From positions 62,001 through 126,000 of the forward strand of contig NZ_JAMZEK010000005.1 of the NCBI RefSeq assembly GCF_024158035.1: a DNA stretch of 64,000 nucleotides. The letters are read 5' to 3'. Both the position numbers and the translations under genes were made by a program. Shown in pieces: positions 19,532 through 28,511 of the stretch. Under the pieces are notes generated by a model. That model saw only the letters and a list, made by a program, of their open reading frames with translations. It ran no database searches and was not told the DNA's origin. This stretch comes from Dyella lutea. GTDB taxonomy: Bacteria > Pseudomonadota > Gammaproteobacteria > Xanthomonadales > Rhodanobacteraceae. The first letter of the stretch is position 1; every line of letters begins with the position of its first letter.

Positions 19532-20203
19532 TCAGCCCAACCGGTAGTCGCCGCCCCTCTCGATGGCGCGGCGGTAAGCCGGCATGGCGTGGATGCGGTC
19601 GAGGAAGGCGGACAGGCGAGGCCAGCGCGCGTCGGTCAGCCCACCCCGGGCAGCGGCGGCCTCCAGCGGGAAGCTCAGCTGGATGTCGGCGACGCTGAAG
19701 GCCTCGCCGGCGAACCACGCCGCCTTGCCCAGCTCGCCTTCCATATAGTCCAGATGCGTGGCGATCTGCGGGTCGACGAAGCCGCGCTGTGCCTTGGCCG
19801 CCACGTCCCTGACGATGGGGCGGGCGAAAAAGGGCGCGGGCGCCCTCCCCACGCGTTGGAACACCAGTTTCAGCAACAGCGGCGGCATCGCCGAGCCCTC
19901 GGCATAGTGCAGCCAGTAGGTCTGGCGCCGTCGCTCCGGCGTGGCCGGCGCGGCCAGCAACCGGCCGTCGCCGTAGCGGTCGGCCAGATACTCGACGATG
20001 GCGCCGGACTCGGCCACGACGAGCTCGTCGTCGGCGATGACCGGCGACTTGCCCAGCGGATGCACGGCACGCAATTCGGGTGGCGCCAGCATGGTCGTGC
20101 GGTCGCGGGCGTAACGCTTGATCTCGTAGGGCAGGCCGAGCTCTTCCAGCAGCCACAGGATGCGCTGCGAGCGCGAGTTTTCGAGGTGGTGGACGGTGAT
20201 CAT
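19532..20203 (-). CDS. Glutathione S-transferase
   Basis: A 223-residue GST. The N-terminal thioredoxin fold has SRSQRILWLLEELGLPYEI (catalytic Ser region), HPLGKSPVIADDELVVAESGAIVEYL (cis-Pro and the glutathione-binding ES motif). The helical C-terminal domain has FAGEAFSVADIQLSFPLEAA with the N-capping Asp. It probably conjugates glutathione to electrophiles or acts as a peroxidase. The frame extends upstream, but MITVHHLENSRSQ is the natural GST start. It is downstream of the GH43 gene's stop region and likely separately transcribed. Confidence 0.88.
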   Translation of the reverse strand: MITVHHLENSRSQRILWLLEELGLPYEIKRYARDRTTMLAPPELRAVHPLGKSPVIADDELVVAESGAIVEYLADRYGDGRLLAAPATPERRRQTYWLHYAEGSAMPPLLLKLVFQRVGRAPAPFFARPIVRDVAAKAQRGFVDPQIATHLDYMEGELGKAAWFAGEAFSVADIQLSFPLEAAAARGGLTDARWPRLSAFLDRIHAMPAYRRAIERGGDYRLG

Positions 20204-20258
20204 TTGCGCGATCAGAGCCGATTGGCCCCGATCCCGCAAGCGCGGTCGTCGACGATGG

Positions 20259-22106
20259 CTAGGGATCGAGCGTGATCGTGCGCGACAGCGTGGACACGCC
20301 CCGTTCGTCGAACGCCTCCACCGCCACCACATAGCGCACGCCCCTACTCAGCGCGCGCAGCTGCAGGCTGGTCGGCTGGTCGGCGAAGCGCTGGTAGGTC
20401 TCGTGCAGGCGATCGGCGGTGAGGCCCCAGCGCACGTTGTAACCCACCGCGCCCGGCACCGGCTTCCAGGTGATGGTGGCGTCACGGGTGTCCTTGTCGC
20501 GGGTTGCCGAGACCAGTACCGGCGCCGGCGGCGGCGGACCGTCTGCATGGCCGAACACGCGCAGGTCGGAGATGGCCAGGTGCTTCGCACCGACGTGCCG
20601 ATGCACATAGCGTACGTAGCGGATGTGGGCGGGGGTATCGAGTTCGACGTAGGCGTTGGCGTGGTCGCGCGTCTCGTGCGAAAGGTCGGCCAGGGTCTGC
20701 CAGTGGTTGCCGTCGCCCGAGCCTTCCAGCACGAACTGGGTCACGAGGTCGGGCGCGTCGCCGTAGCGGTCGGACTGGTAATCGGCATAGTTCACCTGGA
20801 TCGCGTCCACCGTGCGCGGGCCGCCGAGGTCGAGCGTCAGGGTCTGGCCGGGGGTGTTGGAGGCGGCCAGCCAGAAGCTGCGCGGGTTCTCGTCGGTGAC
20901 CTGGTCCGGACCATGGCCGGGCACTTCCGAGGACGCGGTGGCGTGCTTGTGCCAGGACAGCAGCATCCAGCCGGTGAAGGTGCTCTCGCCGGGCTTGAGC
21001 CGGTGGTCGGGCATGCGCTGCGGGAAATCGCCAAAGCGGGTGTCCACCCACATCTGGCCGTCGTCGTGGAAGCCGGCCGGGTAGAGATCGATGCGCCGCT
21101 CGAAGTTCCAGTTCAGGCCGATCCAGTTGGTGCCAGTGTTCCACACGTTGCCGTAGGCGTCATCGAAGGTGGAGCCGTGGCCGGCACCCTGCACGAAACC
21201 GCCCGGCTTGTAGCCGACCGGGTTGTACGGCGCGTAGGTGAAGGGACCCAAGGGGTGATCGCTGGTGTAAACGCCGGTGGCGTAGGCGTTGTACTCGGTG
21301 CCGGGTGCCGCGTACTGCAGGTAGTAGCGGTTGCCGTGGCGGTTCATCCAGGCGCCTTCGATGTAGGGCTTGGTGGTCTCGTCGGTGTGGTCGCGACCGA
21401 AGCGTTCCCAGCCGTGCTGCTCCGGGTGCAGCCGCAGCAGCGATTTCGCCGCGCCGAGCCAGGCCAGCCGCTTGCCTTCGCCTTCGGTCTCGTCGCCGAG
21501 CTTGAGGTCGATCTGCTGCCCGTACATCGGATAGACGTTGGACGAACCCCAGTACAGGTAGACCTTGCCGTCGTTGTCCTGGAACAGGCCCGGATCCCAT
21601 GGTCCGGGCGGCAGCTGGCCGGGCTTGATCCGGTATTCGGTGGAAGAGCTCACCGCATTCGGCAGCGGCGGCATCAGCCGGGTCCAGAACTTCCAGTGCC
21701 CATGCGCTGGGTCGGTGGAGTAGAGCAACGGTTCCGGGTCGGTGGTCGAGCGCATCAGGAACAGCTTGCCGTCGGCGACCAGGGTGGCCGGTGCCACCTC
21801 GCTGTCGAATGGCCACTTGTCGGGCGTGACGAAATCCCAGTGCACCAGGTCGGTGGAGTGCCAGTAGCCGTCGGCCAGGGTCTGGAACAGGTAGTACGCA
21901 TCGCCGTAGCGCACCACGGCCGGATCGGCGCCGGTGCGGTAGGAGATGCCCTGGTTCATCTGCTCGAAGTTGTAGCGGTAGCCCACGTCCACCGGGTTGG
22001 CCCAGGTGCGGCCATGCGGGTTGATCGCGGCGCTGGCGGCCGGGGCGATGAAAACCAGGGCCAGCGCCAAGGCGCGAGAGAGGCGGAAGCGAAGCCGTGT
22101 CGTCAT
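20259..22106 (-). CDS. Secreted GH43-like glycoside hydrolase with F5/8 type C and Fn3-like domains
   Basis: A 615-residue exported protein with a signal peptide (RALALALVFIAPAASA, cleavage near 26). The five-bladed propeller carries the candidate GH43 triad: D61 in RTGADPAVVRYGD, D171 in GPWDPGLFQDNDG and E250 in KPYIEGAWMNRHG. Residues about 395-525 form a discoidin/F5-8C (CBM32-like) module (VTDENPRSFWLAAS, LDLGGPRTVDAIQVNY). The last about 90 residues look like fibronectin type III. GH43 enzymes act on xylan, arabinan or related chains. It is followed in the genome by a secreted esterase on the same strand. Confidence 0.85.
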   Translation of the reverse strand: MTTRLRFRLSRALALALVFIAPAASAAINPHGRTWANPVDVGYRYNFEQMNQGISYRTGADPAVVRYGDAYYLFQTLADGYWHSTDLVHWDFVTPDKWPFDSEVAPATLVADGKLFLMRSTTDPEPLLYSTDPAHGHWKFWTRLMPPLPNAVSSSTEYRIKPGQLPPGPWDPGLFQDNDGKVYLYWGSSNVYPMYGQQIDLKLGDETEGEGKRLAWLGAAKSLLRLHPEQHGWERFGRDHTDETTKPYIEGAWMNRHGNRYYLQYAAPGTEYNAYATGVYTSDHPLGPFTYAPYNPVGYKPGGFVQGAGHGSTFDDAYGNVWNTGTNWIGLNWNFERRIDLYPAGFHDDGQMWVDTRFGDFPQRMPDHRLKPGESTFTGWMLLSWHKHATASSEVPGHGPDQVTDENPRSFWLAASNTPGQTLTLDLGGPRTVDAIQVNYADYQSDRYGDAPDLVTQFVLEGSGDGNHWQTLADLSHETRDHANAYVELDTPAHIRYVRYVHRHVGAKHLAISDLRVFGHADGPPPPAPVLVSATRDKDTRDATITWKPVPGAVGYNVRWGLTADRLHETYQRFADQPTSLQLRALSRGVRYVVAVEAFDERGVSTLSRTITLDP

Positions 22107-22236
22107 GCGAAGCAAGGTCCGGAGGGGCGGCCGGGGCGGGGTCTCCGTGACCCTTCGGCAGCTGGTACCAGGCGCGGCGACCATCCGTCGCCGCGGCATC
22201 GGCGGGCGCGCATGCGGGGCGCCCGGTCGGGCGGGA

Positions 22237-23868
22237 TCAGTAGATCCAGTCGGTAGCGGTCTTCGGTGCATGCTCGCGCATGTCGCCGGTCATCAACCCG
22301 TAGAGTGCCTCGCCGTCTGGCCCCCAGCAGTGCGGCGCCATCGGCTGGTAGGTGATCGAGCCCTCGAAACGCGGATGGCTGGCGGTCTTCAGGAACGCGT
22401 CCATCGCATGCACGCCCATGTTGAGGTTGAAGGTGTCGGCATCGCCCACGTAGATGTGCAGCTTGCTGCTTACCAGCGGACCGAGCGTGGCCCAGTGCGT
22501 CTGGAGCCTGTAGCGCAGGTCGAAGTGCTGCTTCCAGTACTCGGCGACCCGGTGGTCGATCACGCCGGTGCGCTTGTCCCAGAGCCGTTGCGGATAGCCG
22601 TCAGCACCGATCGGGCCCCAGGCGGCCTCCCAGATATCCCACTGGCCGCCCGAGCGGGAGTGGTCGCCGACCGCCAGCTCGTAGTGGTTCTCGTCCTTCA
22701 TCATCGCGTCGACGTTGCCGTCCGGCTGGCGCGTGTCCACACGCTCGACCGTCATCCAGCCCTTGTCGACGTAGTACGCGTTGGCGTCGTCGTAGATGTT
22801 CACCACCTGGTGATGGCGGAAGTCCAGCGAATCCGGGCACATCGCATAGGTGCCGCCGTAGAAGCGCGGATGGAACAGCTGCTGCGCCACCGCGATCCAG
22901 CCGCCGGTGGAACCACCGGTGAGGATGCGCGCCCAGGGCTGCTCGATGGTGCGGAAGCGGCGGGCGATCTCCGGGTACAGCTCCTGGTGGATGGCGTCGT
23001 CGAACGGGCCTTCGTTGGGCGAGTTCACCGCGTAGGAATCGTCGTAGAACGGCGAGGGATGTTGCAGCGTCACCACGATCACCCGCGGCCGCTTCGCGTC
23101 GTCCAGCCAGAACGCGCGCATCTTCGAATCCTTGCGCTCGAAGCCGAACGGCGCATCGGTGGAGAAGTGTCCCTGGTCGTAGACCACCGGGTAGCGCACG
23201 TTCGGATGCTCGGCGTAGCCCTTGGGCAACAGCACGGTGGCGCCGAGGTAGATCGGGTGGCCCCAGAACTTCGTCAGCAGCTTGCTCTGGATGCGGAAGC
23301 GCTTGACGTACTCGCTGTCCTTGGGGAACGGGATCGGCGCGATCACCTGGTCGGCGACCAGATGGATCGGCGTGGCCGCGGCCGGGTCGTAGTGCACCTT
23401 CACCGGCTTGCCGTAGAGATTGCCCGGCGACTGCTTCCAGTTCTGGCCTTCCCACTGGTCCATGTGCATCCACAGCGTGTGGCCGTCGGCGCGCTTGAAC
23501 TCGGTGTAGACGTTGACGAACGGCTGCATCCAGTAGTCGCCGGCCGGCAGGTCGCGCAGGCTGGCGAGCGGTGCGCCGTAATCGTTTACATCGATAGTCG
23601 CGAAATGACCGGGTTTCAGGCCGGCGACGTCGTGCCCGAACAGCGGCACGCCGGTGATGTCGGTCTGCTCGATCGGCGGGGCCTTGTCGTCGCGGCTGAC
23701 CGCCACGTAGACGCGGCCAGTGACCGGCTGGGCGTGTGCGTCGGCGGCGAAGCTCACCTCGATGCGTGGCGTGGCGGCCGCCGTAACGGCGGCGGATGCG
23801 TGGAAGGGCGCGGCGGCCAGCAGGCAGGCGGCGGCGAGCGAGGTCAGCGGCAGGTGGGCACGGGTCAT
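22237..23868 (-). CDS. Secreted alpha/beta-hydrolase, putative (carbohydrate) esterase
   Basis: A 543-residue protein with a signal peptide (LAAACLLAAAPFHASA). An N-terminal beta-rich region of about 200 residues precedes an esterase D/CE1-like alpha/beta-hydrolase domain, with nucleophile elbow TGGSTGGW (S320), upstream YPVVYDQGHF, and a candidate His in MAPHCWGPDGE. The Asp could be in VGDADTFNLNM. It is upstream of and co-directional with the GH43 gene (130-nt gap), so both may be one extracellular carbohydrate-degrading unit, for example removing acyl groups from hemicellulose. The specific ester is not determinable. Confidence 0.75.
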   Translation of the reverse strand: MTRAHLPLTSLAAACLLAAAPFHASAAVTAAATPRIEVSFAADAHAQPVTGRVYVAVSRDDKAPPIEQTDITGVPLFGHDVAGLKPGHFATIDVNDYGAPLASLRDLPAGDYWMQPFVNVYTEFKRADGHTLWMHMDQWEGQNWKQSPGNLYGKPVKVHYDPAAATPIHLVADQVIAPIPFPKDSEYVKRFRIQSKLLTKFWGHPIYLGATVLLPKGYAEHPNVRYPVVYDQGHFSTDAPFGFERKDSKMRAFWLDDAKRPRVIVVTLQHPSPFYDDSYAVNSPNEGPFDDAIHQELYPEIARRFRTIEQPWARILTGGSTGGWIAVAQQLFHPRFYGGTYAMCPDSLDFRHHQVVNIYDDANAYYVDKGWMTVERVDTRQPDGNVDAMMKDENHYELAVGDHSRSGGQWDIWEAAWGPIGADGYPQRLWDKRTGVIDHRVAEYWKQHFDLRYRLQTHWATLGPLVSSKLHIYVGDADTFNLNMGVHAMDAFLKTASHPRFEGSITYQPMAPHCWGPDGEALYGLMTGDMREHAPKTATDWIY

Positions 23869-23923
23869 CTCCCGATGCTAGCCGCCACCGTGGCACCGAC
23901 GCCACTGCCGGTCGATGGATCGG

Positions 23924-25156
23924 CTACGCAGGTTCCTGCAGCTGCTCGCGGCGTCGCAGCGAGGGGAACCAGGCCATCCACAGTGCCACCACGACCAGCG
24001 TGCCGATACCGCCGATCAGGGTCGCCGGCACCGCGCCGACCCAGGCCGCCAGCAGGCCCGACTCGAACTCGCCGAGCTGGTTGGAGGTGTTGATGAAGAT
24101 CGCGTTCACCGCGCTGACCCGGCCGCGCATGTCGTCCGGCGTGTCCAGCTGCACCAGCGCTCCGCGGATCACCATGCTGACCATGTCGAACGCGCCCAGC
24201 GCGAACAGCGCGGCCAGCGACAGCCACAGCGTGGTCGACACCGCGAACACCAGGGTGGCCAGGCCGAAGCCCGCCACCGAGGCGAACATGATCATGCCGA
24301 CGCGCTGCTGCATGGTGTGGCGCGCCAGCCAGAGCGACATCAGCAGCGCGCCCACCGCCGGCGCCGCGCGCAGCAGGCCCAGACCCCACGGGCCGGTGTG
24401 CAGGATGTCCCTGGCGAAGATCGGCAGCAGCGCGGTGGCGCCGCCCAGCAGCACGGCGAACAGGTCCAGCGAGATCACCCCGAGTACGTCGGGGCGCCGA
24501 CGGATGAAATGCACGCCGGCAAACACGGTCTTCAGCGTGGCCGGTTCGCGCCGCGGCGGCGTGCGTTCGTAGCGCAGCCAGGCCATCAGCCCGGCGGCGA
24601 CCAGGTAAAGCGTACCGGCCACCACGTACACCACGCCCGGCCCCGCCACGTAGAGGAAGCCGCCCAGCGCCGGACCCATGATCATCGCCGCCTGGCCGGC
24701 CGATGCGCTCATCGCCATCGCGCGCGGCAGGATCGGCGCCGGCACCAGCGCCGGCAGCATCGACTGCATCGCCGGGAATTCGAACGCCTTGGCCACGCCG
24801 ATCGCGAACACCAGCGCAAGGATCGTCGCCTCGTGCACGGCACCGGCCAGGGTGACTCCGGCGAGCACGGCGATCGCGGAAAACTCGACGATTTGCCCAA
24901 ACAGCACGATGCGGCGGCGCTCGAACTGGTCGGCCACGTGGCCGGCCGGCAGCGCCAGCAGCACCGAGGGAATGAATTGGGCCAGGCCGATCAGGCCCAG
25001 GTCCAGCGCGCGTCCGGTGATCGCGTAGACCTGCCAGCCGACGGCCACCGAGAGCATCTGGAAACCGAAGCCCGAGGCGATGCGGGCGAACCAGAACGCG
25101 ACAAAGGCGCGGTGCCGGAACAGCGCGTGGCCGGCGGGAGCGGGGGAGTCGGACAT
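23924..25156 (-). CDS. MFS transporter (MFS_3/EntS-like)
   Basis: A 410-residue major facilitator with about 12 hydrophobic segments. Motif A appears as LPAGHVADQFERRRIVLFGQ after TM2-TM3, and the second-half equivalent is near WLARHTMQQRVGM. The N-terminus HRAFVAFWFARIASGFGFQM and the loop DTPDDMRGRVSAVNAIFINTSNQLGEFESG are typical of the MFS_3 group that includes the enterobactin exporter EntS and macrolide exporters. An efflux role is likely. It lies 55 bp upstream of the esterase gene on the same strand and diverges from a lipoprotein gene; the substrate is unknown. Confidence 0.82.
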   Translation of the reverse strand: MSDSPAPAGHALFRHRAFVAFWFARIASGFGFQMLSVAVGWQVYAITGRALDLGLIGLAQFIPSVLLALPAGHVADQFERRRIVLFGQIVEFSAIAVLAGVTLAGAVHEATILALVFAIGVAKAFEFPAMQSMLPALVPAPILPRAMAMSASAGQAAMIMGPALGGFLYVAGPGVVYVVAGTLYLVAAGLMAWLRYERTPPRREPATLKTVFAGVHFIRRRPDVLGVISLDLFAVLLGGATALLPIFARDILHTGPWGLGLLRAAPAVGALLMSLWLARHTMQQRVGMIMFASVAGFGLATLVFAVSTTLWLSLAALFALGAFDMVSMVIRGALVQLDTPDDMRGRVSAVNAIFINTSNQLGEFESGLLAAWVGAVPATLIGGIGTLVVVALWMAWFPSLRRREQLQEPA

Positions 25157-25270
25157 GGGGAATCCTGGCGGGAGCGGCGATTATCGGGGCGCCCGCGGCC
25201 GCGGCCAAGCCGTCGCGGTTGCGCGCGCGGCTCGGCTCGTTCCACTCTAGGGATCTGTCCTGCCACGCGG

Positions 25271-26017
25271 ATGCATTCCATGACTGCCGGTTTCCTGCGC
25301 AACTCGCTCTTCTTCGTTGGCCTGGCCCTGCTGGCGGCCGGCTGCTCGCAGCAGGGGGGCGTCAATGCGCCGGCACCTGCGGCCTCCGCAGCCAAGGCGC
25401 CGGCCATCGACCAGGCGGCGCAGCGGGACCTGGACACCTACCGCCAGCTGGTGCGCATCCACAACGACGAGATGGCCACCACCTTCGGCGAGCAGATCGT
25501 GCACGACTACCCCGGCAGCGCCGCGGCGAAGGAGGTCCAGCAGACCTTGCCGGAGATCGCCAAGCGCTACCACGAGAACGCCGAGAAGAACCGTCTGGCC
25601 GGCCTGTGGCTGTACCAGGTGGCACCGATGGCCGGCGGCACGCAGTCCACCGCGGTGATCTACAACAGCGAGCCGGCGGTGGGCGACAAGGTGCGCATGG
25701 TGCTGCGCCGGCATACCGAGTGGGGGCAGAGCGCGTTCCTGTTCGGCAGCGGCAAGGGCTTCGTCTGCAAGGGCACCTGCACGCTGCCGGCCACCTTCGA
25801 CGGCAAGCCGGTCGGCATCAAGGCGTTCGCCCCGCCCTCGGGCGAGCCGGCGCTGATGATCAAGGACGACAGCGCCTTCATCGCCATGTTGAAGAAGGCG
25901 AAGAAGATCACTCTCAAGGTCACCCTCAAGGACAACGACCGCAGCGAGGAGCTGCTCTACGAAGTCGGCGGGTTCGACCCGGCGAAGTGGCTGCCGCTGG
26001 AGAAAAAGAAGAAGTAA
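25271..26017 (+). CDS. Putative lipoprotein of unknown function
   Basis: A 248-residue protein with a lipoprotein signal (LLFF-type hydrophobic core and lipobox LLAAGC, Cys about residue 25). A low-complexity Ala/Pro stretch and a soluble periplasmic domain follow. The domain contains SEPAVGDKVRMVLRRHTEWG, a CKGTC pair that could form a disulfide, and a basic C-terminus. No family was recognised. A second ATG at 25280 (MTAGFLRN) would shorten it by three residues; neither has a strong ribosome site. It precedes the DUF6491 lipoprotein gene by about 70 nt, possibly the same operon. Confidence 0.75.
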   Translation: MHSMTAGFLRNSLFFVGLALLAAGCSQQGGVNAPAPAASAAKAPAIDQAAQRDLDTYRQLVRIHNDEMATTFGEQIVHDYPGSAAAKEVQQTLPEIAKRYHENAEKNRLAGLWLYQVAPMAGGTQSTAVIYNSEPAVGDKVRMVLRRHTEWGQSAFLFGSGKGFVCKGTCTLPATFDGKPVGIKAFAPPSGEPALMIKDDSAFIAMLKKAKKITLKVTLKDNDRSEELLYEVGGFDPAKWLPLEKKKK

Positions 26018-26088
26018 ACCCCGTGGCCGCCGATGCGTTCGCATCGCGTGACCGTGGTCGACGCATCACGGAACGAAGGAGAACGGCG

Positions 26089-26550
26089 ATGAAGCACCTG
26101 CGAATGTTTGCCTGGCTTGCGCTGCCGATGGTCCTGGGCGCATGTGCCAGCCTGTCCGGTCGCCCCAGCGAACAGCAGCGTCGGGCCGACTACGAGGCGG
26201 CGGCCGGCCCGGCACAGACGAGTTTCCGCTTCTACAACTCGCTGTGGTCGTGGGAGCCGCTGGGCACCGATCTCGTAGTGGTCTACGCGCGTCCCAATCA
26301 GGCCTGGTTGCTCGATGTGCCGGGCTGCATCGACCTGCCGTTCACCAACGCGATCGGCCTCACCTCCAACCTGCACCAGGTCAGCGTCGGCTTCGACAAG
26401 GTGCTGACCGGGCGACGCGACTTCCCGTGCACGATCACGCGCATCCGGCCGGTGGACGTGGCCAAGCTGAAGCAAGCCGAAGTGGCACATCGCACCGTGC
26501 AGGAGAAGCCGCGCGACACGGCAACCGTGCCGCCGCCGGCGAGCCGCTGA
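26089..26550 (+). CDS. DUF6491-like lipoprotein
   Basis: A 153-residue lipoprotein with lipobox VLGACAS (Cys about 19) and GAAGGAG upstream of the ATG. The conserved region RFYNSLWSWEPLGTDLVVVY, PNQAWLLDV, CIDLPFTNAIGLTS and FPCTITRIRPVD, with two Cys likely disulfide-bonded, matches my recollection of the DUF6491 family common in Xanthomonadales. The function is unknown. The tail is Pro/Arg-rich. It converges on the ferritin-like gene with only 21 bp between the ends. Confidence 0.75.
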   Translation: MKHLRMFAWLALPMVLGACASLSGRPSEQQRRADYEAAAGPAQTSFRFYNSLWSWEPLGTDLVVVYARPNQAWLLDVPGCIDLPFTNAIGLTSNLHQVSVGFDKVLTGRRDFPCTITRIRPVDVAKLKQAEVAHRTVQEKPRDTATVPPPASR

Positions 26551-26571
26551 CCGGCGGCCGCTGCGCCTGCC

Positions 26572-27393
26572 TCAGTGCAGGAACAGCTTCTCGGCCAGCT
26601 TGGCCAGGGGCTTTTCCAGCGCGTTCTGCAGCCGTGCCGGGAAGTCCAGCGGCTTGAGCAGCATCTTCACTGTCATCTCGGCCGGGATGTTGCGCTTGAG
26701 GCGGGCCTGGGCGCGGGTGTTGATGCGGCGGAACTCAGCCTCGTCGCCAGCGTGCTGCGGGTAGCAGCGGTTGAATACGTGGCGCATGGCCACGTCGCCG
26801 TCCTCGCTCTTGATCTCGTTGACCCGCCGCAGGATCGCGCGGAACACCTGGTAGCGACCGAAACCCTCGCGTTCGCGGTACTGCCGGTAGTGCTGGTAGA
26901 AGTGCTTGTAGTGGCGCACTTCGTCGCTCTTGATGTGGTTGGTGAGCTGCTTGAGCACCGGCTCATCGGTGAGGTCGTTGAGCGCCCGGTAGAGGCTGGC
27001 GGTGCCGGTCTCGACCACGCAACGGGCGGCCAGCTCCAGCCCGCGCGAGGACTCGAGCTGTTCGCTGGTGCACATCGCGCCGTATTCGTCCCAGAACGCC
27101 TTGAAGCCGGCTTCCCAGTCGAACTCCGGCCACACCGCCCGCACGTAGGTGGCTAGCGCACGGCCGTGCTGCAGTTCCTCGTGCTCCCAGTGCTGGCTGA
27201 GCCAGGTCTGCAGTTCCTGGTCGCCGGCGAAATGGTCGACCAGGTTGTGGGTGTACAGGTCCGATCCGCTCTCGACGAACGAGGCGCTGCAGAGCAGGAA
27301 GAACAGGTCCTCGTCGTGACGAACGCGGGCCTTGTCGATGCGGCTGAAGTCGATGCTCTCCAGCGTCCAGGGAAGCGATTGGGTGTAACTCAA
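26572..27393 (-). CDS. Ferritin-like di-iron protein
   Basis: A 273-residue all-helical protein with two carboxylate/histidine motifs of the ferritin-like superfamily: HWEHEELQHGRAL and KSDEVRHYKHFYQHYR. Extra acidic ligands are probable in the helices containing ASFVESGSDLYTHNL and CVVETGTASLYRAL. This pattern suggests a di-iron oxygenase/desaturase-like fold rather than iron storage; the substrate is unknown. The best start is TTG at 27393 (LSYTQSLPWTLE) with AAGGAA upstream, because the next in-frame ATG would delete the first ligand helices. Confidence 0.75.
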   Translation of the reverse strand: MSYTQSLPWTLESIDFSRIDKARVRHDEDLFFLLCSASFVESGSDLYTHNLVDHFAGDQELQTWLSQHWEHEELQHGRALATYVRAVWPEFDWEAGFKAFWDEYGAMCTSEQLESSRGLELAARCVVETGTASLYRALNDLTDEPVLKQLTNHIKSDEVRHYKHFYQHYRQYREREGFGRYQVFRAILRRVNEIKSEDGDVAMRHVFNRCYPQHAGDEAEFRRINTRAQARLKRNIPAEMTVKMLLKPLDFPARLQNALEKPLAKLAEKLFLH

Positions 27394-27588
27394 TGGAGGA
27401 TTCCTTGCCGGGGCCGCGGGCACCGGGGTGCGCCGCATGACAGATCGATGACGCCAAGCATACGGCGTGGAATGGCCGCTGGAATTAACCCCTGCCGACC
27501 CCGGCCCACACGAAGTTGCCCCGTGGCCCCGACGCGGAGGCGGAACGGCCGCGGGCAAACCTTTCCGCCGGCCCGGCGGCGATGATGC

Positions 27589-28005
27589 CTAGCGTACGAC
27601 CGTAACGGGTACGTGGGCGCGCGCGAGCACGTCCCCGGAAACCGAGCCGAGCAACCAGCGCGCCAGCGCACCGCGCTCGGTGTGCCCGATCACGATGTGG
27701 TCGCAACCGTGTTGCTCCAGCTGGCCGATCAGCACGTCGCCCGGGCTGCCATGGGTGAGTTCCACGTCGACCAATGCCTCGGCGTCCGGCTGCAGCGCCT
27801 TCAGCTCATCCAGCAGTTCGCGCGCCCGCGCCATGCCCGAGTCGGCCATCATCAGCGCGCAGGCATCAGCCCCGGCCTCGGTGACCTGCAGCACCGACAC
27901 CACGCGCACGCGACCGTCGAATGCGCGCGCCACCGCCATGGCCAGCTCGAATGCGCGCTTGGACGTGTCCGAGCCGTCATAGCCGACCAGCGAATACTTG
28001 AACAT
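27589..28005 (-). CDS. Universal stress protein (UspA family)
   Basis: A 138-residue Usp. It opens with SLVGYDGSDTSKRAFELAM (ATP-binding Asp) and ends with the ATP-loop signature HIVIGHTERGALARWLLGSVSGDVLARAHVPVTVV, close to the G-2x-G-9x-G(S/T) pattern. GGAGGTG precedes the ATG at 28005. It is a small cytoplasmic stress protein. The 195 bp between its end and the next gene contain no recognised feature. Confidence 0.88.
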   Translation of the reverse strand: MFKYSLVGYDGSDTSKRAFELAMAVARAFDGRVRVVSVLQVTEAGADACALMMADSGMARARELLDELKALQPDAEALVDVELTHGSPGDVLIGQLEQHGCDHIVIGHTERGALARWLLGSVSGDVLARAHVPVTVVR

Positions 28006-28081
28006 CCGGACACCTCCGCGACCTGCCATGGACAACGGGTCGATCATGCCACGGCTGCCGCGTGGGAGAGACCCGGATCGC

Positions 28082-28432
28082 TCAGCGGCGATCGACCCAG
28101 TGGCAGCGCCGCTCGATGTGCGTGCCGGCGTGTTCGTCCTGATGGTGCTCCTGCACCTTCTTGCCGGCGTAGCCGCCGGCCACGGCGCCGCCGATGGTTG
28201 CCAGGGTCTTGCCCTTGCCGCCGCCGACCTGGTGGCCGAGCAGTCCGCCGGCCACGGCACCGATCGCCGTGCCGGCGATCTGGTGCCGGTCTTTCGGCGT
28301 GTTCTTCACCCGGACGTTCTCGCAGACCTGGTGACGGCCCTCGTGATGGTGATCCTGTGCGTGCACGGGCGAGATCCCGGCGAGCAGGCTGCCGGCGAGT
28401 ACCGAAACCAGCAGGCGACGAATAGTTGGCAT
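28082..28432 (-). CDS. Exported glycine-zipper (17 kDa antigen-like) protein
   Basis: A 116-residue protein with a signal peptide (LLVSVLAGSLLAGISPVHA) and a His-rich mature N-terminus (DHHHEGRH). A glycine-zipper hairpin follows (AGTAIGAVAGGLLGHQVGGGKGKTLATIGGAVAGGYAGKKV, given here only as its defining span, about residues 52-94), typical of the Rick_17kDa_Anti/glycine zipper 2TM group. The C-terminus has HIERRCHWVD. Such proteins sit in or at the outer membrane and often respond to envelope stress. GGAG lies 8 nt before the ATG. Confidence 0.82.
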   Translation of the reverse strand: MPTIRRLLVSVLAGSLLAGISPVHAQDHHHEGRHQVCENVRVKNTPKDRHQIAGTAIGAVAGGLLGHQVGGGKGKTLATIGGAVAGGYAGKKVQEHHQDEHAGTHIERRCHWVDRR

Positions 28433-28511
28433 GGCGGACTCCTCTGGCGTGACCGGAACGGAGTGCACAGTCTTCCGGTCGCATCGTGAGCGGACGGTGC
28501 AGCGGGCGTGC

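Noticed and set aside
20160-22256. 698-codon plus-strand frame opposite the GH43 gene
   Set aside because: Val/Gly-rich translation without domains; the minus strand has signal peptide, GH43 and discoidin features.
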